Source of the DNA: Brugia malayi
Lineage: Eukaryota; Nematoda; Chromadorea; Rhabditida; Onchocercidae
DNA: 64,000 bases
Direction: 5' to 3'
NCBI RefSeq assembly: GCF_000002995.4
Contig: NW_025062479.1
Location: 1,509,721-1,573,720, forward strand
Below are positions 11,882-26,362 of this stretch, piece after piece; position 1 is the stretch's first letter, and each line of letters opens with the position of its first letter. The notes below the pieces were generated by a model. It searched no databases. It worked only from the letters and a program-made list of their open reading frames with translations, and was not told the origin of the DNA. The position numbers and the translations under genes are program-made.

Positions 11882-14800
11882 GTGCAAAAGGGTATTGTAG
11901 CCGATCCAGCGCTTCAAGCAGAATGGGCAAAGAAAAGACTGGTATGGGTTCCACACGAAACGGAAGGTTTCGTCAGTGGAAGTATCAAAGAAGATCGTGG
12001 GGATGATGCCGTTGTTGAGCTTGTTGATAATGGGAAGGTTAATCTACTGAAAATATATATATATATATATCAATGATTTAAAGATAATATCAGCTTGACA
12101 TTTATTTGTGATATATTTTGGACTGACATTTTGGAATGCAACAGCTTAGGGCTTTTGACTTTATGAGCCTTTAAGTCATTTCACAAGGTTTCTGCGGTTC
12201 CCATAGGAATATTTTTCTGTTTAACCGACTGATATTTGTTTAGGATATTATAATACCGAAATTGAATTAATTCCACTGAAAAAATTTTCTTCTTTTTTCC
12301 AGCGATTGACATTGAGCAAAGATGATTTACAAAAAATGAATCCACCGAAATTCGATAAAGTAGAAGATATGGCTGAATTAACATGTCTCAATGAAGCTTC
12401 CGTTCTGCACAATCTCCGGGAACGCTACTTCTCATCCCTTATTTATGTAAATTCACATCTTTTATTATAGGATTTTGTATTGTTTGAGAGGAAAAAGAAA
12501 AGAATCCAGAAACACTAACAGCCCAATCAACTTATGGTTTAATTTAAGTGATTAAAATGGCTGGAAGCGTTAATTTCTTTATTTGTATGAATGGCGCTTG
12601 GTCGCATTCGTCGTCCAGTTAAGCCGCGACGTAGAAAACGCCTTTTACAAATTGTCCAGGTTATCATAATCTTGGTATAAGTGGGTATTTTCTCTGTCGA
12701 CAAACTAAATGTGAAATGCGATGTTCATGTACATTTTAGACCTATTCTGGCTTATTCTGTGTGGTCGTTAATCCGTACAAGAAGCTACCGATCTACTCTG
12801 AGACATTAATCGAGGCATTTAAAGGGAAGAAACGTCATGAAATGCCACCCCATATATTTGCAATCGCAGATACTGCTTATCGGTCAATGCTTCAAGGTCA
12901 TCTATAAACTTATCATTTATTCACAAAAGTAATTCACGAAAGAAAGTATCGACAGGCATGTCGCTTATCAGTGATCATTCATCTGCAACAACATAACCAA
13001 ATCTGTTGTTGGTGGTGTTAGTGTCATCAATATCAAAAATGTGGAGAAACATTTTGTATTTAATAACTTGTCGCAAGCAATCGATCAATATAGATTTAAT
13101 TTAATATTTCACTGGTCTTAGGTACATGGAAGTCCAAAAATCCGTAAAACTGTTGATTGTGATGAAATATTGAGTTTGTATAAATCTGACCAACTGTAAT
13201 CTCTATAACCGATAGTAAAATTTCGCACCCATAAGCATAAAACTCTCTCCCATCAGTATCGCTCTTGGCCATTTTTTGTCATTTCTTTAAAACAAAAACA
13301 AAAAAAGGAAAAGAAAAGAAACAGAACAATGTCTAGCAAAAATTAAATTATTGCTGTTATAATTTTCTTTTTCAGAGCGAGAAGATCAATCTATTCTCTG
13401 CACGTAAGTTTTTTTTTTTTTTTTTGCCACATATTTAATTTTTCATTTAAAAATGAATAATTATTGAAATTTGGATTTTTTTCCTTTTTTTATTTCCTGT
13501 GCTGCAATTCGCGATTATTTTTCTTTCTTTTTTTTTCTTTTTTTCCAGTGGTGAATCTGGTGCAGGTAAGACGGAAAATACAAAAAAAGTTATCCAGTAT
13601 TTAGCTTATGTGGCTGGTGCAACAAGACAGGGCAAAAGTAATTCTCCATCAAAGGTATCATTTTATTTCATAATTTAGCAACCTCCCAGCGAAAGAATAG
13701 AGCGGAGTAATTGGGTAGCATTACGGCTTGAAGAAATGCTACACCGGGTGATCGGTCAAAATCGGATAATTGTTAAAGATTTTCATAGTACGTCTGCTTG
13801 CATTTATTGTCGAAAGCTAACTTATTCAGTTTGAATGCTTCCATCAAAGCGTTTACGGTTTAATTTAAGTAAATTTTGACAAGACATAAAAAACTTTTTT
13901 GTTACAGCAGAAACAGGACTTGGAGAATGTCATCGTAAGTTTTTTTGCAGCACTTAATATGCTTATATATGTTACTAAGTTTATGTCTGTGAATGTCACA
14001 GGTTATCCGTCTTCGTATATTTGGTTGTTCAAGCCTAAAAGTTGATGCCTAGTTTTATTGTCCATAACTTTTTTGGATTCATAGTTTTTCTTCACTTATA
14101 TCGTTTTGACTTTTTTTTTTTTTCTAATTTTTATTATTTATTGTGTCTTATTTCTGGTTTCATCGTTTTGGTTTACCTTTTCTTTTTAAATAATAAATGC
14201 TAGCATATAATTTCAATTTTTGCTTTTTTCCTTTGGTTTTGTAATTTTTTCAATCGAGATTTTATTAAAAATTCTGCTCAGCATTTTTATAATCGTGGGA
14301 GCGATTTGTTAACTAGTTAGCACGGTGATTTGTAAATATGCAAAAAGAAGGAAACTTGAAATCTTCTTTCAAATAATAGCAGTATTGATATCATTATTAG
14401 TGTATTTACTTTGAATTTATCACTATGAGCACGACAGTGGCACCTTGAATTAAATGCATGATTAATTTACTAACTTGGAAAATTTCCTTGCATCCACTTA
14501 TTTCATAACAATGTCGTCAAAATTTGTTTAGTAATTCAAATATTTTTTTTGAGCAAAACTTTTGGAACCCCATAATGAATGGAATAGCGCTGAAAAATTT
14601 TATTTTGGAATCAAAGCTAGCTTTAAAATTATCGTTTTCAATCAGGGAGAAAAATTGCAGTTTATAAATCATTTGATAAGGAATTTTTCGGACAGTGTCG
14701 CAAGCACGCTTGTAATATGTGATGTTCACAGCATAAAATGCAATGGAAATGCATTTCGGAACAAGCGAAACATTTGGGATACTACTTTTCAGGGTGAATT

Positions 14801-17800
14801 GGAACATCAGTTGCTGCAAGCTAATCCAATTCTTGAAGCATTCGGTAATAGTAAAACTGTTAAAAACGACAATTCATCAAGATTTGTAAGTTTTATATCT
14901 TCTCTTCTTTTTCTTAGCTAAAAACCCAAGACCGCCAAAATTAGAAAAAGGGTTCTGAATGATAACAGTATCTGACTTTACATAGTGCCAAAATTTAGCA
15001 GCCGAAAAACTACCCATCAATTAAGTAGTTAATAGTCGTATAACTTTAACTGGTCAAGGACAGATTATCTTCAGCATTTATTTGAAGTTTCTAGAATGCA
15101 TGCTATGGCGTATTTCAATTTAGCTCAGTTGTTACTACTTCTTTGTCGTGATGAAGTTTGTGGTTTCATTTTTGAAATTTTTTTTTTTTCTTGTTACATA
15201 TAGAATAGGAATCTGTATAACTACTTTTCCTTTTTAGGGTAAGTTTATCAGAATTAATTTTGACATGTCTGGGTATATCTCCGGCGCAAATATTGAATTT
15301 TATTTACTTGAAAAATCTCGTACATTACGCCAAGCAACAGATGAACGATCATTCCATATATTTTATCAATTTCTCCGTGGTACTTCTGCAGCTGAAAAGG
15401 GTTATTATTCTTATCAAATTAGGATTCACGTTTAAGAAAAATTCCGGCTTTAACAGTCAAACTTTTTTTTTAAACATGAGTCGAACTCATGATGTTTCGT
15501 ATGTTAAGTGTTCATAAATTTCAGGAAATTTTCTTCTGGAGGATGTTGATAAATATCGTTTCCTAAATAATGGTTATATAAATTTACCTAATGTTGATGA
15601 TGCCAACGAATTTCATAATACCGTTCGCTCCATGAAAATTATGGGTTTTCAAGAAGAAGAAATTACATGTAAGATACTTTTCGGATAAGTTTCAGCTAAG
15701 ATACTAATGTAATCATTGTTCGGTTCGTCTTGCAAAAATATGTAAGATTGAACCACGTCGTTCAAAAATGTTTCGAGTTCGTTCAGTTTGCTCATAAAAA
15801 TGAATTATTCCAGCTGTTCTGCGACTCGTATCTGCCGTATTACTTTTTGGAAATATGGAATTTTTTCAAGAAAAGAAATCAGATCAAGCTATTCTGCCAG
15901 ATGATCGAGGTTAGAATACAAAATACAAAAGAGTCACTTAGGGTAGTTTTTTTCTTTTTTTCTTTTTTTTTTTTAATATTGCCTTTCTTGTTTTTTTAAA
16001 ATAAAACTGCCCTAAATAATGCTGTTTTTATTTGCAGTTTCGCAAAAATTGTGCCATTTATTAGGCTTACCGTTAGTTGATTTTACAAAAGCTTTTCTGC
16101 GTCCTCGCATAAAAGTTGGTCGAGAATTTGTACACAAAGCACAAAATAAGGAACAAGCAGAATTTGCCGTAGAAGCTATAAGCAAGGTTCATATTTCTTT
16201 GGTTTTGGTTTGGTTTTTGTCATTTTAATACTGATATAGATCCTAAATGCCCACCACGAAACTTGCAGTGTTTTTCATCAAGCCATTTCATTTTATTATA
16301 CTATTTGTTTAAACTTTTGCTGTATTAGTGTTTTTTAGTTACTATTACCAGTAATCGAGTTTACTGTGAAAAATTACAAAATCAAAATTATGATCATGCG
16401 TAATTTTTTTTTTACTCTTAATTTTGTAGGCATGTTATGAAAAGATGTTCCGGTGGCTGGTTGGCCGTTTAAACAAATCCTTAGATCGAACTCGTCGACA
16501 GGGTGCCTCATTTATAGGTATATTAGATATCGCTGGGTATGTTCTGTTAATTATTTTCCTATTATTTTTAATAGTTTATGTTTATTAAAAATTAAAACTG
16601 CTGTATAGTATTTGCTACTTTTATAATGATTCACAACTGTAATTTGAGATTTAGTCTACATTTAGGTTTTAATTATCGGAAACATTGCTGTTGTATGCTA
16701 TGTTCTATAGTATATAAAAATTTTCAGATTTGAAATTTTCGAGCTAAATTCATTTGAACAATTGTGCATTAATTATACAAACGAAAAACTGCAACAATTA
16801 TTCAACAACACAATGTTTATCCTTGAACAAGAAGAGTATCAACGTGAAGGCATTGATTGGAAATTTATCGATTTTGGTCTTGACTTACAGCCTACTATTG
16901 ATCTCATTGAAAAAGTAATTTTTGTAATAACTTTTTTCATTTGAATACTTTCTTGCACCATTCATTTGAATTCATTGCATCAGCAGTTCGTAGTAAATCC
17001 GACTTGGTTTCATATCATATTTAAAATAACTCTTTACAATGTTTTAGCCGATGGGTATTCTGGCCCTTCTAGATGAACAATGTTTATTTCCAAAGGCAAC
17101 TGACAAATCGTTAGTCGAAAAATTGCTTGTCAATCATTCAAAACATCCAAAATTTGTTATTCCGGAAATGCGTGCAAAGTCTGATTTCGCTGTAATACAT
17201 TATGCTGGTCGAGTGGATTACTCTGCTGATCAATGGCTTATGAAGAATATGGATCCTCTCAATGAGAATGTAGTAGCGTTGTTCCAAAATTCATCCGATC
17301 CATTTGTTGTGAGCATTTGGAAAGATGGTAAATTGATTTTGTATTTTATTTCAAGGTGTATCTTGGCTAACAAATTCGTTGAACTGTATATTTTCAAATT
17401 CATTTTCTTCTTATTATTATTATTTTTAAAGCTGAGTTTGCGGGCATATGTGCTTCCGAATATAGTGAGACAGCATTTGGTGTACGTACTAAGAAGGGAA
17501 TGTTCCGTACTGTGAGTCAAATGCATAAAGAGCAGTTAACTCGTTTGATGACCACGTTGCGAAATACGAATCCTCATTTTGTGCGATGCATCATACCGAA
17601 TCATGAGAAAAAAGTTAGTTATCATTTTTATAGATTATCGTCAAATTTCATATGCTTACAAAATTTATTATCATGCTAACACTACTTGAATTTTTTAATA
17701 AGAATATTTTATATATTCTCAAGCTGTAAACAGTATCACATCGTTCGTGTATTTAATCATAGCATTTAAGGCTGGTAAAATATCATCACTGCTCGTATTG

Positions 17801-19927
17801 GAACAACTACGCTGTAATGGTGTCTTAGAAGGCATACGCATCTGCCGACAAGGTTTCCCAAATCGCGTACCCTTCCAGGAATTTCGGCATCGTTATGAAA
17901 TACTTACACCAAACGTTATACCGAAAGGATTTATGGATGGCAAGGAAGCCGTGAGGTATCATAGATTTAGATTTTTCTTGAATTTTGATGGGTAATTACT
18001 GTAGTAACGTCCTTCCATAGTATGTATTTACAGGTTTTTTAACCTTAATTTAAAAAAAAAAATGAAAGGACTGCCATACATAATATTTTCGTCAAACATT
18101 ATTTCTCCAACACGATTAGTATCAGGATATAAAATTTCTGAGTGTGTTGCCAGTTTTTTAACCGTAGAATGTTAATTTACTTGACTAGTTCATTTAACTC
18201 GTCCTTTTTTAAATGTATATTATCAATTGGAAATCAAACTGTGAATTTTAAAAGCCAAAGAACTTTCATATCTTTCGTCATAATTGGATTTCGGATTACC
18301 TAGTATCTTTTTCTCCTCTATTCAGCCAATCGGCTATTCAACTGTTATGTATCAATTTTTTCTACAAGTTAAATGTTGTGATACCAAATTTACATGTAAT
18401 ACATAAATTTTTGTAGGAAAATGATTGATGGCTTGGAAATGGAAAACAATTTGTATCGCATCGGTCAGTCGAAAATATTCTTTCGGACTGGTGTCTTGGC
18501 ACATTTGGAGGAGGAACGTGATCTGAAACTTACTGGTCTAATTGTATCCTTTCAAGCGCAGTGTCGTGCTTTTCTTGCAAGACGCTTATACCAGAAACGC
18601 ATGCAGCAATCGAATGCAATACGGGTATTACAAAGGAATGGCTTGGCATGGCTCAAACTGCGAAACTGGCAGTGGTGGAGATTGTTTACCAAGGTTAATA
18701 TTTCAATTTTTCCAAGTTATGAAAATTACCCCATACCTTCTGGTTGATCATCAACATAGATCAATAATAGGTCGCTGTAGTCGTTCTTGTTTTAAGTGCT
18801 CTATTAACAGGATTTCATTTTCTGAAATTTGGCAGTCATTTCCAGGTTAAACCGCTCTTGCAAGTTACGAACCAGGAAGCTGCCATCGCTCTAAAAGATG
18901 AAGAATTGAAAGTAGTTAAGGATAAGCTCAGCAAGAAAGAAAGTGAATATGGCGACATTGAGAAGCGCCTCAAACAGTTAAGCGAAGAGAGGAACGTCCT
19001 TCAAGAACAGCTGCAGCAAGTGAGTACTTCATAAAGTAATTGAAAAAGAGGTAAAACAATTGAATCTCTCATCCAGATCCATGCACGATCTGTGTTTACA
19101 ATGGAAGAGTATATATATAAAGTATTTCAGGAAAGCGAAGAACGAGCAGAAGTCGAAGAGATGCGTGAAAGATTGTCATCAAAGAAAGCGGAATTAGAGG
19201 ATATGTTGACTGAATTGAATTCCAAACTGGATGAAGGCGAAGAACAAGTAGAAAAATTAACAGAAGAGAAGAAAAAATTACAGGTTCGTTTTTCATTGCT
19301 TGCATATATTAAATCAAAATGATGTAGTGTAATTTCAGCACTTCTATTTGCATTCTTTTAGGAAACTGTTCGGGATTTAGAAGAACAGCTTGAGGAAGAA
19401 GAGCAGGCACGCCAGAAACTTATGCTTGATAAAGTAAACGTGGATCAGCGATGGAAAAAATTGGAGGAAAAGCATGCTGAGCTAGCTGATTCTTTCGAAA
19501 AGGTTCGTTCGCTCTATAAGTGCAAAAACTAACTAGTTATTAAGTGCAACAGAAGGAATGAATTTACGGCAACAGTAAGATTTGTTACCCTCCTTTGAAG
19601 GTAGACTTCATGAAGTTGCTGGAACGATCGAAGTTATTCTGAAAAGTATTTCTACCGTATGTATACTTCACAAGAATATTTACACCGTGTTTTATTGATA
19701 AGATCACAATTATATGCTTTTTCAGTTACTTAAAGAGAAGAAAAATATAGAAGAACGAGCGGCGCAGCTGTCGAATCATCTGTTGGAAGAGGAAGAAAAA
19801 GCAAAACATGTTGGAAAACAGCGTTCTCGGGTTGAAATGCAATTGCAAGAGCAGGAGCAAGAATTAAAGAAGGAAAAGCAGGTAAACTTAAGTGAGCTTC
19901 TTTGCTTGTAACTGTTTTATGTAATAC

Positions 19928-19969
<42 letters not shown>

Positions 19970-22900
19970 ATTTATACTTATGGGATTCTTTTAAGATAAG
20001 AATAGAAGTTGAACACGTCAAACGAAAATTGGAAATAGAAATGGAGGAGCAAAAAGAATTGCTTGAAGAGAAACGAAACAAACTAGAAGAATTGAATTCC
20101 TTGCTCAGTAAACGCGAAGAAGAATTGACAACGTTACTGACGAAGTTATTTTTGTTTTTTAAATTTGATTTTGAAGATTTAATCTATTTCATTCATTAAT
20201 AAATTTTTTGCAAGGAAGCTTTAATACTCATAGCCGGTGATCTTTTTTAACATCATTTCACATTTGGAATATTTGCAGGTCAGATGAAGACAGCGCTAAC
20301 AATATAGTTCTGCAAAAGCAGATTCGCGAATTGGAGTCAGCACTGGAAGAATTGAAAGAAGATCTTGACAATGAAAAAGTGCTGCGTGAAAAAGCTGAAA
20401 AAATTCGTCGTGATCTCAATGATGATTTGGAAACGCTAAGAACAGAATATCTGGAAGCAGCTGATAAAACGGCTATATCACTTGAAATACAGAAGAAGAA
20501 GGATGAAGAATTAAAAGAACTGAAGGTATTTTCTATATTTTAATAATATCTTTTTTTTTTTTTTTTTTCATGCTTGCAAAAGGGGAATTGGAATAAAACT
20601 TTCATCACAATGTAGAAAATAACAAATTCACAATTGATTTATTCCCTTAAAATTTGAGTGTTGCTTGTTCAAAATTTGCTGAATCTACTACCATTTCTGC
20701 TGTAGAATAGAAAAAAAAACTCCATAATTGTAATAATTTTATTGGTTTTTTTTGTTGTAGCGCGCTCTTGAAATAGCTAACTCCGCCAATGATGCCAAGG
20801 CGGAAGAACTGAAACAAAAATATCAAAAACACATCGAAGAATTAGACGAACAAGTCAGTTTGTACCATCCATTTTGAATTACTTACTTTATTTATCTATC
20901 TTTTCTCTTTCAGCAGGTGTAATAGCCAAGCTTAAGATATTAACAGGTTAGATAACATTGGATTATATGAAACATCTTGAATCTCTTTGAAATGGATAGT
21001 GATTATTTATGTCCAGAAGAAATCTTACTCTTATCATGAAACAAAATGTGAATTTAATTGCTTATTTTTCAGGTTGAACAACAGAAACGGTTACGTTCTC
21101 AAGCCGAAAAAACCAAAAATTCACTGGATATCGAAAAAGCATCTTTAGCAGCTGAATTAACCGTAGTGCAGGCAGCAAAAGCTGAAGCGGATAAAAAACG
21201 TAAACAAGCGGAAACGGCATGTGTAGAATTAAATGCACGAATAGCAGAACTCGATTCAGCAAAGTCGGCACTTACGCAGCATCTTGCTAAAGCGCAAAGT
21301 GAATTGGATGCCGTAGTGAAGCAAAAAGAAGAAGATGAACAGAATGTTTCTGCTTTACAGCGAAAAATAACACTTCTTGAACGGCAGTTAGCAGAAGCAC
21401 AAGATCAGTTGCAAGAGGAAACTAGAAATAAACTTGCAATGCAAACAAGAGTACGGCAATTGGAAGATGATTTAGCGGAATCACTTGAAATGCGCGAAGA
21501 AGTGGAACTTAAACGAAAGGAATTAGAAGGGGTTGGAGGATTTTTTTCTAGAAAATTTAATTTTGATTCAGACTCTACATATATATAGTTGTTTTGTTCT
21601 TATTTGTCAGCTAAGAAAGCAATATTTTTAAGCAGCTTGACAGCGTACGAGTGGCATTAGTAGATGCGAAAAAGAAAGCGGATGAAGGCGTGCTGCAACA
21701 AATGGAAGAAATGAAGAAGAAAGTCCAACGAGATCTTGAAGTAACACAGAAGACATTAGCCGAAATGGAGGTAGCACGTGATCGTGTTGAACGATCCAAA
21801 CGAAAATTGCAGCAGGAGGTATATTTTTCATCCATACTTACATCAGGATTGTTTTATTAAATAGTACATAAGTTTTGAAGGATTGTGTATTTCTGCAAGA
21901 AGTGAATTCTTCATATTTTAGGTAGAAGATGCCAATATTGAGCTTAATAATGTGAGAACGTATTCGCGTGATCTGGAAAAGAAACAGCGAAGATTTGATC
22001 AACAATTGGCAGAAGAAAGAGCGAATCTTCAAAAGGTAGGAAAACTTTTGTTGATATTCAACTGTGACTGTAAACTTACTACACAGTGGTTTTAATTAAG
22101 GTGATTATATAAATTTGAGATTATGTGTCAAAAATGTGCCAGTGAGATGTAATATATGTAAATGTTTAATTCCACAATTATTGTCTTCAGATTGTAAATG
22201 AACGCGATGCACTTGCACAGGAGTCTCGTGACCGTGAGACGCGTATTTTATCACTTAACAACGATCTCGAAAGCTTACGCACTCAGTTGGAAGAATCAGA
22301 ACGTGTAAAACGTATGCTACAAATGGAGCTTGATGAATCGGTCAGTTTTACATAAAAAGAAGGAGAAGGGAAGCGAAAAGCATAATAACTACATCATTTT
22401 AACATTTTAACTAAAAAGTATAAAAAATATTGGTAATAGTAATATGAATGTGGAAATTAAGAATCGCTTTTAAGTGATATCATGGTTTTAAATGATTCGT
22501 TTGAAATAAATAATGTTACTGCTTTTTCTTCCTTTCTAAATGGATCTTTTTTTCAGGTATCCTCAAAGGATGACGTAGGAAAAAATGTGCATGAGCTGGA
22601 GAAAGCAAAACGCCAGTTGGAAGCGGAATTGCAAGAGCAGCGAGCTCAAATTGAAGAGCTCGAAGATGCTGTTCAAATAGCAGAAGATGCTCGGCTTCGG
22701 TTAGATGTCAACCTTCAGGTTCTTATTTGTGAATTGTCAAACTATGGATATTCATGTCTTTTTGATGACTTTCCCTTCATTTAGCTAATTAAATGAAAAC
22801 ATTACGTTAATAAATATAGTCAGCCTAAATTTTACTTATAGGCTTTAAAAAGTGAGCAAGAAAGAATGCTAGCAGCAAAAGAGCAGGAAAGTGAAGAGAA

Positions 22901-25540
22901 GCGTCGTTCATTGCTGAAGCAAATCCGAGATCTCGAAAATGAGCTTGAAAACGAGCGTCGTACACGCGTGAGAATTGTTTTCTATGAACTTCAATTTTCA
23001 TGCAGTAATGAAAAACTTGCAGAAAAATGAATTGCAGCGATTTCATTTTACAAATTTGAGAGATCAGTTTTTAGACTGGCGCCGTTTCTAATAGGAAGAA
23101 GATCGAATCTCAGCTGATGGAAATGGAACAGCAATTAGAACTTGCTAATAGATTGAAGGATGATTACAGTCGACAGTTCAAAAAATACCAACAAATTATC
23201 AAAGATATGCAGCATGACAATGAGGAGGTTCGACAGTCGAAAGAAGAACTTGCAAATTCTTTACGTGAAATGGAACGAAAGTAAGCTGTTTCCTTTTTTT
23301 TTTTTTTTTTTTTTTGTTTGTTTGTTTGTTTGCAATTCATGGACTAATTACAGTCTACTCGATGGTTTTGTCATTCATATTTTAAATACTTTTTTATTTT
23401 TATTCGTCTTTAGAGTTTTCCTTCCAGTCATGGAGTAATTTATAGATTACGTACACTTGATGCTGAAAATACCCGACTGCTGGAAGCTAATGAAAGTTTG
23501 ATGAGTCAAAAGAGACAACTGGAAGCGGAAAAGGATGAGTTAGAAGATGCAAGGAGTCGAGGTGGTGGTATGAATGTCGATGAACGTCGAAGACTTGAAG
23601 CAAAAGTTGCTGCTTTAGAGGAAGAAGTAGAGGAAGAGCAAAGTCTTGCTGAATTAGCGCTTGATAAACAGCGTAAGGCGCAGATGCAGGTAAGGAAGAT
23701 GAAGATTTTAGCAACATTTTTTCTTGTCTTTCTTTTTATTTGATGACAGTTATTAAAAAGAAAGTGAAAAATGTTATTTTAAAAAATGGAAGATATTCAT
23801 AAATTATTCAAGTTTAACCGATGACATTGATATTATACAAATACAAAAGGCCGCAGCTTATCTTTTTTGGTTCATTTTGTAATTTAGTCGTTTTAAGATA
23901 ACAACTTTAGAATAACACTTATTGATCAAAATAACATCGTCATGTTAGCTACTTTAAATTACACTACTATAAATTTTTAATAGCCATGGATTCTACTACT
24001 ACATTTTTAATGTTATCTGTTACTTCCTTTAATATTTCTACATTCAGGTCATTTTTTGTTGAAAGATTTATTTTCTTTTTTCTTTTGAAGGTTGAACAAC
24101 TAACCACAGAATTGTCGGTTGAACGTTCTACAACGCAAAAACTGGAAACCGAAAAGCAGGCAATGGAGCGTGCAAATCGTGAACTGAAAAATAAAGTATC
24201 GGAATTGGAAACATCGGCACAAACTCGTTCCAGGGCTCAAATAGCTGCACTTGAAGCAAAGATACAATATTTGGAAGAGCAGTATAATGCGGAAAGCCAA
24301 GAACGTGCAAATGCTACTCGACAAGTTAGTTTATCATTCGTAATATTTGCTTGTTTAGTTTATTTCGATTAATGAATATGATGGTTTTGAAAATTTTTAT
24401 GTAAATGTTTTATGTAGAGAAGTTGCTATATCAACAGAAAATAACATGTATGTGAGCTTACCATGAAATTGTTAGTGATGACTAACATTACGGGTATCTT
24501 TTCGGAAGCCTGTCATGCAAATTACTTTCATGATCAAATACTACTGATTATACTCAGTTCTGTTTACAGTTCCATGGATTAGATAAATATTAAAATTTTT
24601 TCATTTAAAACGAAGAAAATGAATTTGTTCAAATTAAAGATTTGTTTTAGTATCGACGTATTGAGAAGCGTTTGGCTGATGCGATATTACAACTAGAGGA
24701 TGAACGTCGAAATACGGAACAAAATAAGGAACAGGTTCATGATAACAGCTTTTTTAACGTCGATTGTGTATGATCCTTTTACTTTCAGTTAGAAATTATT
24801 TTCTCTGTTGCAGGCAGAAAGGGAAAAAACTCGAGTACGGCAAATTCGGCGACGGCTTGATGAAATGGAGGAAGAATTGATACGAGAACAAACAAAAGCA
24901 CGGAATTTGCAACGAATGATTGATGATTTAAATGCTGCAAATGATACGTTAGCTCGTGATAACACCAGTCTACGTGGCCAACGACGTCCTGTTCGTGATA
25001 CATTACTGGGTGGTAGACGTGTTCACATACGCAATAGCAGTCCACATGATGATTTGGATAGCATAGGAACTGAAGGTAATCGTCATAAATTTCCTCTTAG
25101 TAGGAAGTTAATTCTAACTTAATTTTGTTTGATGCTCTTTGATCAGAAAATTACTTGCTTATTTCTTACCGCTGTTCAGTTTTTTATCCTGAATATCCTG
25201 TTCTGATTTTCCTCAGTGACAACCATCCCATTTTTTTCTTTCTCGTGAGTTTCAGAAATTTTGACGAAATTATTTGCTTGGCATTTTGCCGATAGTTATG
25301 CTGTAACAAAAGAATCAGTGCAGTGAAGAATGAAGAAATTATAATATATCTCATATTAAATCTGCTCATTAATAAGAATACACACAGTAAGAATATGAAA
25401 AGCAGTACATAAATCTGTTGAAACTGACGATTTAAGATTATTTCCCCTTGTAGTGAATTTAAAAATTATAGGAAAATTATTAAGTTTCAGGTTCTGACAT
25501 GACGGACGATGCAAAACGCGGCTTACCGCTAAAGGAGTGA
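11882..25540 (+). CDS. nmy-1: non-muscle myosin II heavy chain (5' end incomplete)
   Basis: Actin-based motor of cytokinesis, cell polarity and epithelial contraction; it works as a dimer with essential and regulatory light chains. Thirty-six exons (first 11882-12037, last 25491-25540) join in phase to 1,962 codons; human MYH9 has 1,960 residues. Counting from the first visible residue, the Myosin N-terminal domain starts at VQKGIVADP, the P-loop GESGAGKT is at about 163-170, switch I is NDNSSRF, switch II DIAGFE is at about 454-459, the reactive-cysteine region [15 protein letters not shown] is at about 686-700, and two IQ-type light-chain sites follow near 770-815. A coiled-coil rod of about 1,080 residues ends in a short non-helical tail containing [10 protein letters not shown], a plausible acidic-directed kinase site. 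The tail and head sequence fit the non-muscle rather than the muscle class. The initiator exon is missing from my model because exon 11882 has no ATG. Choice of nmy-1 over nmy-2 is tentative. Confidence 0.96.
12591..12659 (+). other. possible alternative first exon inside a myosin intron
   Basis: Within the intron between 12446 and 12740 is a G+C-rich, ATG-started block of 23 codons, [20 protein letters not shown] then IVQ, directly followed by CAG|GTTATC. It ends in phase 0 and would join in frame to the exon at 12740 (TYSGLFCVV). Eleven of the 23 residues are Arg or Lys. No acceptor precedes it, so it could only act as a first exon, giving a myosin without the N-terminal SH3-like domain. 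Could also be chance. Confidence 0.25.
19929..19966. repeat. (AT)n microsatellite in a myosin intron
   Basis: Uninterrupted AT run between the exons ending at 19881 and starting at 19996. Confidence 0.95.
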
Positions 25541-25849
25541 AATTTTGAAATGTTAAATGTGATTTTTTGAAAGGAAAAGCAGGATTGGAATGTTTTATAA
25601 TACATGACATGCCTTACAAAAAAAATGTGTTGAATTCCCAAAATGTTACCAATGATGCCTTTTTTTTTTTTTTTTTTCATTTTACTTTGCAATGGATTGT
25701 TCTGATTCACACTGCGACAGTTTCCTTCCTTCTTCTAGAGCAGAATTCGTTGTTTGATTTTCAAAGTGGTATTTATTATTTGCCATTTGGTTATTCACTT
25801 AAAATTAGAATAACAATATCTGATAAAAAAGCAGGTATTATCACTGTTA

Positions 25850-25852
25850 CTA

Positions 25853-25891
<39 letters not shown>

Positions 25892-25946
25892 TGTTATTAT
25901 CATTATTATTAATTATTATTATACTATTATTATTGTTATTATTACT
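25850..25946. repeat. (ATT)n trinucleotide array
   Basis: Imperfect TTA/ATT repeat of about 95 bases, probably in or just beyond the myosin 3' UTR. Confidence 0.95.
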
Positions 25947-26329
25947 TTGAATAGTGAATTGAAAAGTTGTTCATAGTGTTTATTACTGGTATATGTTTTT
26001 GTTCGTCGTCACTGTTCTCTTATGTTTACTGTTTAGGAAATGATGACAGCAGATATAGTTACATTTGTTACTGCTAATATTAGTCTTCTGCTATTGCTAT
26101 TAATACAAAAATAGCAATTCTATGCTACTAACATAACACTACTACTAATATAATTTTTTGACTATCTTTTGCTATCTATCATTTTCCTACCTTGGATTAC
26201 TTTTTCAGTTTTTTCTTTTTTTTTTTTTTCTTTTTTTGAGGAGGGTCATTTATTGGTTATTATTTATATGTGATGCTGTGCAGTGGTTTCTTTTTTTCAT
26301 CAAATTTTGTTTCATGAAAATTACAAATA

Positions 26330-26362
26330 TACACACACAAACACACACACACACACATACAT
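26330..26362. repeat. (CA)n microsatellite
   Basis: Short CA run with a few interruptions, in intergenic DNA. Confidence 0.9.

Noticed and set aside
13679..13714. Twelve-codon block after TTTAG in the myosin intron ([11 protein letters not shown]) that could be a loop-1 cassette exon
   Set aside because: The intron separating it from the preceding exon would be only 24 bases, too short to splice, and its longer frame ends in the wrong phase for the next exon.
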